Source: Coptis chinensis (Eukaryota; Streptophyta; Magnoliopsida; Ranunculales; Ranunculaceae). Taken from it: DNA of 64,000 bases. The number at the start of each line of letters is the position of its first letter. The stretch's first letter is position 1. Position numbers and translations under genes: made by a program. Location of the stretch: NCBI GenBank assembly GCA_015680905.1, contig CM027385.1, positions 82,605,501-82,669,500 on the forward strand, read 5' to 3'. The notes beneath the pieces are model-generated. The model was not told the origin of the DNA, made no database searches, and saw nothing but the letters and a program-made list of their open reading frames with translations. Below, one piece after another: positions 1 to 11,893 of this stretch.

Positions 1-2822
1 ATTGATGGGAAAAATCAAATGGTCTGTAGAGGAGTCTAATATGAAATTTGTAGCAATACTTGAATTTTATGAAATGTATTTTAAAGAATTTGCTAAGGAT
101 GCCAGAGCAATATGCAGATGGGACATTGAAGATTTAAATATGGAGTCAGTTATCATGCAAGAGATTTGTGGAACTATTTTCAGAGAAGCGGCCCAGGATG
201 CTGAGCGTAGATTAAATCTCATGAAGATGAAATATGAGGGACAAAATGAACGGTTAGTTTCCCTTGAAGCATCAGTATTGGAAAGTGAGAAGGCCTTAAA
301 CTCGGTGATTGAAGAGAAGGATCAATTAAACCATAAGCTAGTCAAGATTTCAGCTTTGCTGGAAGAGAAGGAAAAGGTGGCCCTGGAAACTGGCTCCAAG
401 TTAATGAAAGAGAAGGAGCGCACTGATCTACTTTATCAGGATTTGAGTTTGTTTAAAGACCAAGCAATTCAGCAGGAGAAATTAGTTTCTGTGACTGAAA
501 GGGAGTCAAATATGATAAAGAGTAAGTTGGAGGAGGCTTTGGGGCAAACACATTTATATGAGGACAAAATAGCCAAATTAAATAAGAAACTTAAGCTGGC
601 CATAGAAGACTTGGAGGAAGCAAATAAAGAAATGAAAAGGCTTCAAGTAATTATTCAACAGAAGGAAAATGCTTTATCATTGGTTGTAGCCAGAGAATCG
701 GGGCAGAAAAAGCAAGTTGAATTGCTTAGTACATATGTCGAAAGATTGTTCAAAACAGCTGCTGATTTTGAAGGACAGACGATGGAAATTGTTGAAAAGA
801 ATAATTTAAGGTAATCTATCTATGATATATTCTATTGCTTGCATGTGCACGACAAAGAAAACAAGTGAAGTGGGTGAATTAACATGAAAAACTATGTTGA
901 CCTGTCCGAAGTAAGTTATTATACTTCGGAAACAATGAATTTACGCATTAAACACTTCATTTCTGTGGCATCATCTCAGAGTAGTTTAAGTATATAATTT
1001 GGTTTTTTTAGGATTTGTCTACAAAGACAAACTTTTAAATTATGTCAAGTGCATAAGTTTTCGTTTTCTTTTTTCAGGTTGAAAAGGTTAAAGTTTCAGT
1101 TGTATCCACTTGTTCAGAATCCTGCTTTATCTAGGAAATCAGAGTTGGTGTACAAGGAAAGACTGGAAAGAAGATATTCTGACCTTCAGAAGGCTGAAGC
1201 AGAGGTATCTGAACTATCACGTCGTCTGGTTTTGTGTACTATTCCATGATAGACTCCATATTATAAGGAATAATATAGTCATTGAGCATTGAGTTGGATT
1301 CAAACTCATTAAAGATACACACAAAGGAAATCTTGTTATAAATGAGCATTGTGCTGGCTTTAACTTAACTTATCCATTGTATATAAAGATAATCTAGTAT
1401 CATTGTAGTGAAGCTAAAAATAAAGAAATAAGTGAAAAGAAAGTGAAGGGAGAGGGGAGAAGAGAATAAAATGGGAAAAGAGAGGGCAGGAGTGTTAAAT
1501 CCTTGGTTGCATCTCACTCATATTTATATTCAATTGTGTACTAGTTAAATCCTTGGTTGCACCTACTACTTACAATACCACATAGATAAATGTTATTAGA
1601 CTGTTAATTGATAAATATCATTACGGGGAAGTGTTGAATTTTACATCTGTTAGTTGTGTACTTAGTTACCTTTAAACAACCACATCCATTTCTTGGTAAC
1701 AACTCTTTTTTTTCCCCATCTTATCTAAAGAATTTCAGTCAGTATTATGTGTTCAAAAATCATTGGGATAATTGAATTTGTGCTCAATAAAAATAATATT
1801 GTAGGAAAGCTGAAGACTTATTTGTTGCACACCAGTTGTGACTTGTGATATATGTGTCCATAATCAGTCTCCTTTGTAAACTCTTCTTAAAGCTATTTTA
1901 TAGGAGATAATTTCAAATTTGGTTTTGACAATCTATCTCATGAAACATTACTCTTTTGACCGCAGGTTGATCTTTTAGGTGATGAAGTGGATGCTCTTCT
2001 AAGCCTTCTTGAAAAGATATATATAGGACTTAACCACTATTCGCCTATACTGCAACATTATCCCGGAGTAAGTGGCCCATTTTTTAACCCTTGTTTTACT
2101 ACTTTTTCATGTTATAAAGATTTCTCATTCTTTCGAGGAAACTACTTCATTATGCTAGATAAATTTGCTTAGGACTTAAACCTGAACTGGTTGCAAAATC
2201 TTTTGATATTTATTCTAGCTGATTAAGAGATTATAATGTTTCATGGAAGTACTTCAACTAGTTTAGAAGTTGATATGGTATTCATGAACATGATAGAAGT
2301 AATGTGAATGTGACTAATGATTGAATATTAAGTTATATATTGAAACTGTGGTAGAACACAACAGGATACTCTTAATTCACCACACGACAAATTCATAATA
2401 TGTATGTCAAAGTGCTTGAACGACTTCTTGAGAAGACATTTCACTAATTCCGTGTATTTAAATTCTCATATTCTGATTAAAGTCGTCTCAGGTTTGCTTA
2501 TCTACTCATTTCTGTTTAACTGTTTGTTCTCTTCTTAGAGCGATAAGTTTATTCTTAGTTTTCTTAATTCATGTTGGAAATATTTTGATGTTTCCACAGG
2601 CTCTACAGTAATTTTTCCTAATTGGCATTCTAAAAGATTTTTTACATACCCGCATAGTCATTCAGGCTCTGCATTTTTCATATTTGCTTGTGCTAATTAT
2701 TAATGTTGCATTTAGAAGACAATTTTTCATCCAGCTAATTTTTTCTGCAGATTATGGAGATCCTCAAATTAATTAAAAGAGAATTAAGTGTTGAATCTTT
2801 TAAATCAATTTCATCATGTTAA
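1..2822 (+). CDS. Coiled-coil protein, copy A (5' end outside window)
   Basis: Exons read 2-810, 1078-1204, 1966-2067 and 2751-2822, with GT..AG borders and phases that join without a stop until TAA at 2820-2822. The upstream exon(s) lie left of the window. The product is a long charged helix rich in Glu, Lys and Leu (coiled coil, about residues 50-270 of the visible part). A less charged C-terminal part follows, containing [18 protein letters not shown] and [18 protein letters not shown]. It resembles plant proteins annotated only as myosin-heavy-chain-like, and I do not recognise a function. Compared with copy B it keeps two in-frame stretches of about 14 and 10 residues and has 5 extra residues near residue 40. 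It is the more intact copy. The end of the last exon differs from copy B: here the frame meets TAA, whereas copy B has a possible splice donor. Confidence 0.7.
1460..1835. other. Intron indel between copies A and B
   Basis: This part of copy A intron 3 (1205-1965) has no counterpart in copy B. It contains a 17-bp direct repeat, ttaaatccttggttgca, at about 1496 and 1544. No coding potential or terminal repeats were seen. Confidence 0.5.
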
Positions 2823-3898
2823 GGTACCTAAATCTCTACTCCTTGTATATTTTTTTCTCCTTTGTTTTAATTTGATTGGATGCTATTCTCGAGAAGTCTT
2901 TTGTTTACTCGTAAAATAACTTCTTTGATTATGAGCTGTTGTATGTTAGTACTTAATTTAATTTCTGTGACCAACAAAAGCCCAGTTGTTGGTGCTATGG
3001 GCATTGGCTCTTTTTTATCACGTTGGATGAGGTTGTTTATACTGGCTACCTATATGAGATGGCATGTTTAGAATTAAGAAGTAATGCGGTAAAATACTCC
3101 AATTGTAAGCAAAATATGTATAGCTTCAAGGAATATATACAGATAAGGCTAGAGGAATTTTTAAATGATAAAGTAACTTCGACTTATTGACAGAGCGACA
3201 TTTGCAGCTCAAAGTTTTTGTATGCATGTTTATCTCATCATTTTGTAGTATTACTTGTAAGAAAAACCATTGCTATTTCATTAATCATAAAATATGCCAT
3301 GAATCTATAACCTATAAATATAGGAATGAAAATTTTGAACTACTCAGTTAAAATACCTTTTCTTTGATTCTTAAGTCTTAACAGGATAACTAGTAAGAGT
3401 TTGCACTAGATGTATCCAGCATTTTGAGCAGGTGTACATTTGTTGCTTTTGCAAGGGAATATAGAATACAAGGAATGCCAAAAAAAGGCAAGGGTATAGT
3501 ATTGTGTTCAAGCTGTTTCACCAGTTAAGCAGATCGCATGCTATACTAGTTGATTTTTGTTGCTCCTACACAAAAGAAAAACAGACGTAAAGAGGGGCGA
3601 GGCAGAGCTGTTATCCTGTTACAGAAGCTTAAAGTTGGGTGATCTTGTTCAGACGCTGCATTAGTGGTGTATATTAGGTGTAGCTTTGTGAAATCTGTTT
3701 CTCACTTTTGACAATACCAAATATCTGTCACAATGAATAGAACTCTTTTCTTCATACACACCTCCTGTTTTTTGTTTCTTGTATAAGATGCTTATGTACA
3801 AATGTCTGTGAGAAAAGAAAATAGTTCTTGACTTCATGTAGTTTAAGGACTTGGTCACTTACTAATATTTGCTAGTAGCTTCACCTTTTGTTTCTAAA
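2823..3898. other. 3' flank of copy A, shared with copy B
   Basis: Non-coding sequence that aligns with about 11,391-12,940 of copy B, apart from the LINE fragment found only in B. Short ORFs here are not conserved between the copies and are not called. Confidence 0.6.
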
Positions 3899-3907
3899 AT
3901 TTATTTT

Positions 3908-4257
3908 GGGTGAACTAGTGTTATCCCCCACTAGATGAGCCAATTAGGATTCCCCCTCCCCCCACTAGATGGGAAATTAGGGTCTTCTCCCCTAAACACA
4001 CGGTCAATTTGGTTTGACCATTAACTTTCAAGTCAAATAACTGAAAATAACATAAATATCTCCATCTAATTAAAATTGAATATTTTTTTTTAAACAATGA
4101 GGGCATTTGTGTAATTTTCAATTATTTGACTTGAAAAGTTAATGGTCAAACTAAATTGACCGTATGTTTAGAAGAGAGACCCTAATTTTCCATCTAGTGG
4201 GGGGGGGGGGAGAAATCCTAATTGGCTTATCTAGTGGGGGATAACACTAGTTCACCC
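3908..4257. mobile_element. Mutator-like MITE, 350 bp, 9-bp target duplication
   Basis: The ends are long inverted repeats: the left begins gggtgaactagtgttatccc and the right ends with its reverse complement. The arms stay similar for over 100 bp, so the element folds back on itself. A perfect 9-bp direct repeat atttatttt flanks it at 3899-3907 and 4258-4266. Copy B lacks the element at the matching place (about 12,945). A 9-bp target duplication with long G-starting inverted repeats points to the Mutator superfamily. There is no transposase, so it is non-autonomous. Confidence 0.85.
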
Positions 4258-5304
4258 ATTTATTTTTATTTGTATTTTTTAACTTAGGACGATTTTAGGT
4301 TGGTAACAAATTGCTTCAGTATCCTATGCAGTGAATACTGAATAGCTTAAAGTGTCATGCTTGTTTTTCCTACAAATTTTTTTCCTAAAATTCAGAAAAA
4401 TTCAGCAAAATTTCCAGGTTTCAGGTATCTGAATATCAAAAATTATCCTGAATTTATGAAACAAGCAAACAGCCAAGGGGCAAAGTCATCTTCAAAATTT
4501 TTACACTATAAGGCATGGTTTTAGAGCTGAGAGAGTACCGGATTTGTTGTAAAAAGTAAAATGGTTAGTTTGAGATACCCCCTGTTTTTAAACTCACTAG
4601 AATGGTAGTACGTTTTTGTTGTCTAAGATAAAATGGTTAATTTGAGATACCCCCTGTTTTTAAACTCAATGGAGAACGGTACCAGTCACGTTTTTTAGGC
4701 TCTCTCCTTCGTTCTTTCTTGGTATACAGAATCTCATCCAGCCTTAATTCATCGTTATATGCTCACCATCCCCACACCGTGTCCCAATATATAAGTCTAT
4801 CAACTTTAGCATCAATACATCTAACTACTTTAAAGAAAACTGTCTCGTGAACAGTGTATTTTTCTCTTATACCCTCGTCATGTTTGTTTTACAAATTATT
4901 AAAAGGTAAATACAAATAAGATATGTTAAAAAGACCGGTGTTTTAGCCCCCTTGATTTAGCACTTATCCTCAGTTTTGCAAATATTTAAATATTGCCACT
5001 GTCCAAAACGCACGACTTATTTTCGAAAGTGAAACATTTCATTTTTGAACAATTACAGCTCTACCACACCCAAAAAAATTAACGTGGTACATGTTAAAAA
5101 GAATAATCTTGAATATTTATTTGAACCCAAACAAAATATACTAAGATTGGGTTGATATTTTTAACTAAGTTGATTCCAAAATAACTTGTTTTCTTCCACT
5201 TTGTTTTTCTTGATGCAAGACTTGGTTTGATGATCTTATACATTCTCATCTCTCACCCATTTTTCCTTTTGAAATTAATAGCATATGGAAGAGGGTCGTA
5301 ACCC

Positions 5305-5526
5305 ATGGCCGATCCTAAAATCGAAGAAAGTTATGAGTTATTTGTTTCATGGATGGCGCCGGTGAAGTTACTACTTACCGAAGATCAGATCTGTGCAATC
5401 GGGATGGAAATTGTTGGTGGAGTTTGGAACTGTGGCTGTTATTTGGATCAAGAGATGACCGATTGTCATTATGTTAATAGAAACTTGTTTAAAAGGTTAA
5501 CAGTTAAGATTTTAATTTACCGATAA
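5305..5526 (+). other. Short ORF inside the TIR element, unknown
   Basis: 73 codons beginning MADPKIEESYELF, within the inserted 1.8-kb element. The first 55 codons are richer in G and C than the surroundings, which would fit a captured gene fragment (Pack-type element), but I recognise no family and see no splice sites that extend it. It may be spurious. Confidence 0.2.
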
Positions 5527-5738
5527 CCGTCCTACCCCCCTTAATGGGTCAGGACGCTAAACCAATAAAAACGTTCAATTGGTAAATTAAAAAAATATAA
5601 AGGCAAAAACGTCATATAAAATGACAAAGTAATTCGGAAATACGTAAACAAATATTAAAACACTGTTACCTCACTGTAGATAAGGGACGCGATTATTAAA
5701 GTATTTTAGATTTGATATACCTCCCTACTCACACAAAA

Positions 5739-5867
5739 AATTGACGTGGTGGATGATACAGATGTCATTTCATCAATATTTTATATGACAATGTTATCAT
5801 CCTGTTTATTTAGATGTGTAGATGATGATACAAGATATGTATCATCCGCCACGTAGTCAATGATTTA
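5739..5867. repeat. Inverted repeat around gacgtggtggatgatac
   Basis: The left arm ttgacgtggtggatgataca at about 5741 pairs with the right arm tgtatcatccgccacgtagt at about 5838, with only a few mismatches and a loop of about 75 bp. It looks like a small foldback element inside the 1.8-kb insertion. Confidence 0.6.
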
Positions 5868-6429
5868 ATTTTATGAGTCAATTTTGTCAATAGGTTTTAA
5901 CCCAATAGTTTTTGGATTTTAATAATTTGGTTTGTCTTCCAATTATATCTAAAATATTGGTTTGGTTTTGGGTTTGCTCTCCACCGAACCGATAAAATGT
6001 CATTTTAGTAATATTTTATGAATAATTTTGTATATGTTTATTAATTGTGTAGTTAAAATTATTTGATTTAATTTAAAATTTAATTGATTTTATAGTTTTC
6101 GATTCGGTTTTGGTTTGCAATATATCTTATCGGTTCAGTTTTGGATTCATAATTTTCTTATCGGTTAGAACTTTTCAAAACCCTACCCAAACCAATCCAT
6201 TAACAGCCCTAGTAAGTAGGGGATATGCCAAATGAATTTGAAGATGGGTATCTCAAAAGATAGAATCTGAAAAATATTTGTTTAACTTGTTTAAGTATTT
6301 AGTAAAAAAAAAATGGCATTTAAAAAAAAAAAGAAAAAAAAAATGCAAAACAGGCAGTATCTCAAATTAACCCAAAATAAAAACTAGACTACGGAATTAA
6401 ACTTGTAGTGAACTTTGGCAAAATGACTT

Positions 6430-6694
6430 TTTGGATTCGAAAAACGACTAAAAAATGTATCAAACTTTACACGTTTTGATAATATGGGGACCAAATTTTT
6501 TTTCTCCCACTGTTTGATTTTTGCAATGTAGGAACTTTCGTTAAATTTCTCTAACACCGTTTATAATTTGTATTAATTTTTATTTTATAAATTAATACAA
6601 ATGAAAATTAATTTGTAATGTTGAAAAAAAATTAATATAAATTAATTTGTAATGTTGAAAAAAATTAATATAAATTTTCTAATTTGCAATGTTG

Positions 6695-6727
<33 letters not shown>

Positions 6728-7285
6728 TTTGAGAAATTTGACGGAAATTCCTATATTACAAAAATCAAATAGTTTGGTCTCCAAACCATAGTACAAAATA
6801 TCAGGATATGGGTATTTATCGATATTCAATTTCTGGATATGTATCGTGGATATATCTTCTTCTTTGGGGATATTTGACATTGTTTCACATGTAAATATCG
6901 TTGATATATCCAAAATATCGACAAATATCATAGATATTGTAGATATTTCTTGATATATCATGATACACTATTTATATTTATTTGAAATATAATAGTAAAT
7001 ATTAAATAAAATTGTTATATACACAAAATATCGTAAAATATCATAAATATCGTCGAAATATCACTAATATTTGCAATCGTATATATCTCTGAACATATCG
7101 TGATATTTATATATATTTCTCTGAAATCTGGATAGATATTTCTAAATATCGCGATATATCGAGATATTTTGTACTATGCTTCAAACTATGAGTAAAAAAA
7201 AAAATAGTCTCCCTAATCCCTATCCGTCAAAAAATATAAAATTTGATACATTTTTTAATCGTTTTACGTTTTGGATTTCTGTCGT
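6430..7285. mobile_element. Foldback (MITE-like) element split by a nested hAT MITE
   Basis: The left arm, about 6430-6545, carries actaaaaaatgtatcaaa and gtttgatttttgcaatgtag. Their reverse complements occur in the right arm at about 7235 and 6745. The right arm is interrupted by the hAT MITE at 6787-7178. The middle is an A-rich run (6693-6724). The outer ends are approximate and no clear target duplication was found. Confidence 0.6.
6787..7178. mobile_element. hAT MITE, gatat-rich, family 1 copy 1
   Basis: Terminal inverted repeats catagtacaaaatatc and gatattttgtactatg. The 8-bp flanking duplication is ctccaaac (6779-6786) and cttcaaac (7179-7186), 7 of 8 matching. An 8-bp duplication with ends starting CA is typical of hAT. 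The interior is full of gatat/atatc words. The same family, in reverse orientation, lies at 45,819-46,203. No transposase. Confidence 0.85.
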
Positions 7286-7487
7286 GTTCTCGAGAAAGAA
7301 TCCCACTTTCTAATTTCTATCGATAAAAAAGAGAGTAAAGAATTTTAACAAAGTAATTATTACTTTCTTTAACAAACTAATTATTACTTTCACTTTCTGA
7401 CTACTCGCCGACTTTTTATATACAGTAGTACACTTTAACCAGCACCAGTGTAGGACTTTATCACGTCACTTTTTAGTCACCCCACAT

Positions 7488-7882
7488 CAGGGCCCAAAAT
7501 ATCGCCGAGATATCCGATATCTCGCCGATATATCTCGAAGAATTGGTACATGCATCGATTTTTCCGAGATATATCCAAATATTGAACCCCCTTTTTCCCC
7601 GAATATATCGAATTTCTGATATGAAAGTTTATATCGCCCGAGATAATCGATATTTCGAGATAATCGATATATATCGATTGACTTTTTGACCAATTGTTAA
7701 TAATTTAATATTGAAATTTCCGAAATATCCTATATATCCGAGATATATCGGGAGAGATATGAGATATCCGAATATATCGGTTTTTATATCCGATATTTTA
7801 GAAACTTTGATGGTCACTTTAACCAGATATCCATATATCTCGGTTTTGGACTTATTAACCGATATCGAAATTTTGGGCCTTG
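7488..7882. mobile_element. hAT MITE, gatat-rich, family 2
   Basis: Ends cagggcccaaaatatc and, reversed, caaggcccaaaatttc. A perfect 8-bp duplication ccccacat lies at 7480-7487 and 7883-7890. CAGGG ends and an 8-bp duplication are classic hAT features. The interior is a series of gatatc/cgatat words, like family 1, but the ends differ. Apparent ORFs inside are repeats, not genes. Confidence 0.85.
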
Positions 7883-7890
7883 CCCCACAT

Positions 7891-8473
7891 GACCACGTAC
7901 GACTTTCTTAACTCCTAAGGCAAACATGCATACTTAAGCGCCAATAGCACTGCCTTTTGAAAATTGAAACAACTAAGAGAATGTGACAATATTCACTTGT
8001 AAATGGTTAAAAACTTTTGTCCAATACAAAATTGAATATCAACGTGATTATTTTTCCAAGTTAAAATGAGAGTGAAATTTTCAATGAGTTGTGAATTTTG
8101 GATGGAATGTTGTGAATTTTTGATGGGATGTTAGATTCTGTGTGTTTTTTTTCGGACCCCTCGTGTGATTTTTCGACTTTTTTATGGTTTTTTTTTTAAC
8201 TTCAAATATATGTTTCATTCCGTTATGCGCGTTTTTTTATTTTTACATTCAACGGAAATCTAATATCTAGTCCGAGATTAATATTCACATTTGTATATTT
8301 GTATTGGGCAGTCTCATCTTGTTTTTCACCAAAAACAGAAAATTAAGCCACTGGTGTCGAGCTGAATAACATTAACATGCACTGGGCTCAAGCTGAATAA
8401 CATTTTACATGCACTGGGAATGCTCTAACAGTTCACATTTCTTCACTCTCCCTCAACGTCTCAAAAAAAAAAA
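7891..8473. other. Upstream region of copy B
   Basis: AT-rich sequence before the first exon of copy B. A direct repeat of about 35 bp (gctgaataacatt followed by acatgcactggg) occurs twice at 8360-8420, about 60-110 bp before the ATG, and may lie in the promoter or 5' leader. No clear TATA box can be assigned. Confidence 0.4.
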
Positions 8474-11428
8474 ATGGCAATTTCTTATTTCTCTAGTTCA
8501 GAAGAAAGAGAAGTAGAGTTACCACCTTCAATAGAAAAACAACTAAGAATAATCTACAACGAATATTTCATGCCACGACTTGGTTTTAGAGGAAGACAAC
8601 AACTTGCTAGTCTTGGAGAAGCAGCTGCTTTCAAAATACTTCAAAGATTTCCGAATCTCTCGGACTATATTGATTACATGCATGCAGTTTCCCACTCTCT
8701 TTCTACTCAAGCTCATGTTTCTGTCTCTGCTCCAACTGTTCCTATTTCTGAACTAGAACGAGGTAACTACAGTGCTCTATTTCTTTTATTTTGGGTATGT
8801 GGTAAAATATAATCTTAGTTTAGGTGTTTTGACTGTTATGTGAAGGTATCAAGTTTGGATATTTAAGCTTTTATATTGTTAATTAGTGCATGTCTTATAG
8901 TGTGTGTTAGTTAAAGTCTTAAACTGTGCATGATTGTCATGGGCACAGATGAAACGTGGGGAAGTGGAAGTTTTTTAGATCATGTGCTCTTGGAGAATGA
9001 GATGTTATCATCGCAATTGTCTAGTGCTGCAGACAAAATATGTTGCGACAGATTGTTGAAACAGATCAGGAAGTTTAAATGTGATATGCAAGATATGAGC
9101 GTTGAAACTTCAGTTAGAGAAGATGTGCATAAGTGTATTCTCAAGGAGTTGATGGGAAAAAACAAATGGTCTGTAGAGGAGTCTAATATGAAATTTGTAG
9201 CAATACATGAATTTTACGAAATATATTTTAAAGGATTTCCTGAGGATGCCAGGGACATTGAAGATTCATATATGGAGTCAGTTATCATGCAAGAGATCTG
9301 TGGAACTATTTTCAGAGAAGCAGCCCAGGATACTGAGCGTAGATTATATCTCATGAAGATGAAATATGAGGGACAAAGTGAACGGTTAGTTTCCCTTGAA
9401 GCATCAGTGTTGGAAAGTGAGAAGGTCTTAAACTCGGTGACTGAAGAGAAAGAGCAATTACAGCAAGAGTTAGTCAAGATATCAGCTTTGCTGGAAGAGA
9501 AGGAAAAGGTGGCCCTGGAAACTGGCTCCATGTTAATGAAAGAGATGGAGCGTGCTGATCAAATTTATCAGGATTTGAGTTCGTTTAAAAGGGAGTCAAA
9601 TATGATAAAGAGTAAGTTTGAAGACAAAATAGCCAAATTAGAGAAGACATTTAAGCTGACCATAGAAGATTTGGTGGGAGCAAATAAAGAAATGAAAAGG
9701 CTTCAAGTAATTATTCAGCAGAAGGAAAATGCTTTATCATTGGTTGTTGCTAGAGAATCGGCGCAGAAAAAGCAAGTTGAATCACTTAGTACACATATGT
9801 CCAAAGATTGTTCAAAACAGCTGCTGATTTTGAAGGACAGACTATGGAAATTGTTGAAAAGAATAATTTAAGGTAATCTATCTATGATATCTTATATCTG
9901 TATAATGTGCGCAACAAAGAAAAAATAGTTTGTGAAGTGGGTGAAAAACTATGTTGACAAAGACAAACTTACACTCAATAAACACTTCATTTCTGTGGCA
10001 TCATCTGCAGAGTAGTTTAAGTATCTCTAATTTGTTATTTTTAGAATTTGTCTGCAAAGACAAACTTTTAAATTATGTCAAGTGCATAAGTTTTCATTTT
10101 CTTTTTCAGGTTGAAAAGGATAAAGTTTCAGTGTGATGTACTTGTTCAGAATGCCGCTTTATCTAGGAAAACAGAGTTGGTGTACAAGCAAAGACTGGAA
10201 AGAAGATATTCTGACCTTCAGAAGGCTGAAGCAGAGGTATCTGAATTATCACATTGTCTAGTTTTGTGTACTATTCTGTAATAGACTCCATCTTGTTTAT
10301 AAGGAATAATATAGTCATTGAGCATTGAGTTGGATTCATTCAAACTCATTAAAGATACACACAAAGGAAATCTTGTTATAAATGAGCATTGTGCTGGCTT
10401 TAACTTAGCTATTTTATATAAAGATAATCTAGTATCATTGTAGTGAAGCTAAAAATAAAGAAATAAGTGAAAAGAAAGTGAAGAGAGCGGGCAGAAGAGG
10501 TATCTCTTGTTGTATCCAGTTGTGACTTGTGATATATGTGTCCATATTCAGTCTCCTTGTGAACTCTTCTGAGATAATTTCAAATTTGGTTTGACAATCT
10601 ATCTTATGAAACATTACTCTTATGACCGCAGGTTGATCTTTTAGGTGATAAAGTGAATGCTCTTCTAAGCCTTCATGAAAAGATATATATAGGACTTAAC
10701 CATTATTCGCCTATTCTGCAGCATTATCCCGGAGTAAGTGAACCATCTTTTATCCCTTGTTTTACTACCTTTTCATGTTATAAAGATCTCTCATTCTTTC
10801 GAGGAAACTACTTCATTGTGCTAGATAAATTTGCTCAGGAATTAAACCTGAACTGGTTGTAAAATCTTTTGATATTTATTCTGGCTGATTTCGAGATTAT
10901 AACGTTTCATGGAAGTACTTCGACTAGTTTAGAAGTTGATAAAGTATTCATGAACATGATAGAAGTAGTGTGAATGTGACTAATGATTGAATATTGAGTT
11001 ATATATTGAAACTGTGGTAGAACACAACAGGACACTAACTCACTAAATGACAAATTCATAGTATGTATGTCAAAGTGCTTGTATGACTTCTTGAGAAGAC
11101 ATTTTACTAATTCCGTGGATTTAAATTCTCATATTCTGATTAAAATCGTCTCAGGTTCACTTTTTCCTACAGGCTCTACAGTACTTTTTCCTAACTGACA
11201 TTCTAAAGGATTTTTTACATGTCAGCATAGTCATTCAGGCTCTTGCATTTTTCATATTTTCTTGTGGTAATTATTAATGTTGCATTTAGAAGACAATTTT
11301 TCATCCACTTATTTTTTCTGCAGATTATGGAGATCCTCAAATTAATTAAAAGAGAATTAAGTGGTGAATCTTGTAAAGCAATTTCATCAGGTGTTACCCC
11401 TTGTATATTTTTTTCTCCTTTGTTTTAA
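8474..11428 (+). pseudogene. Coiled-coil protein, copy B, frameshifted
   Basis: Exons 8474-8762, 8949-9872, 10110-10236, 10632-10733 and 11324-11390 or beyond match copy A. The first exon encodes an N-terminal helical segment with PPSIEKQLRIIYNEYF and QQLASLGEAAAFKIL, which faintly recalls the N-terminus of plant RDR3-type RNA polymerases; this is not decisive. Near 9793 copy B reads agtacacatatg where copy A reads agtacatatg. The 2-bp insertion shifts the frame to a stop at 9869-9871. The protein would be 403 aa, without the C-terminal part, and exons 3-5 would become untranslated. Splice sites downstream are intact, so the damage looks recent. It may still make a truncated coiled-coil protein. 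Confidence 0.6.
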
Positions 11429-11893
11429 TTTGATTGGTCGCTATTCTCGATAAGTCTTTTGTTTACTCATAAAATAAGTTATTTGATAATGAGCTGTCGT
11501 ATATTAGACTATTAGTATTTAGTTTAATTTCTGTGACCAACAAAAGCCCAGTTGTTGCTGCTATGGGGGTTGGCTCTATTTTATCACGTTGGGTGAGGTT
11601 GTTTATGTTGGCTACCTTTATGAGATAGCATGTTTAGAATTAAGTAGAAGTAATGCGCTAAAATACTACAATCGTAAGCAAAATATGCATAGCTGAAATT
11701 TTAAATGATAAAGTAACTTTGACTTATTATTGACAGAACAAGATTTGCAGCCCAAAGTTTTTTGTATGCATGTTTATCTCATCATTTTGTAGTATATTAC
11801 TTGTAAGAAAAACCATTGCTATTTCATTAATCATAAAATATGTCATGAATCTATAAATATAGGAATGAAATTTTGGAACTATTCAGTTAATAT

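Larger units (their letters stand above)
4563..6373. mobile_element. 1.8-kb TIR element, found only in copy A
   Basis: The left end reads ggttagtttgagatac and the right end, reversed, gggttaatttgagatac; both continue into a ctgttttt-type run. Copy B runs straight from gttgttaaaactag to the sequence that follows this block, so the block is an insertion. The left end is partly repeated inside (about 4630-4672). A target duplication is not clear (A-rich on both sides). The interior has an inverted repeat at 5739-5867 and a 73-codon ORF at 5305-5526 of unknown origin. No transposase is recognisable. Confidence 0.65.

Noticed and set aside
7487-7911. Several ORFs of Tyr/Ile/Asp-rich peptides
   Set aside because: They are translations of the gatat repeats inside hAT MITEs.
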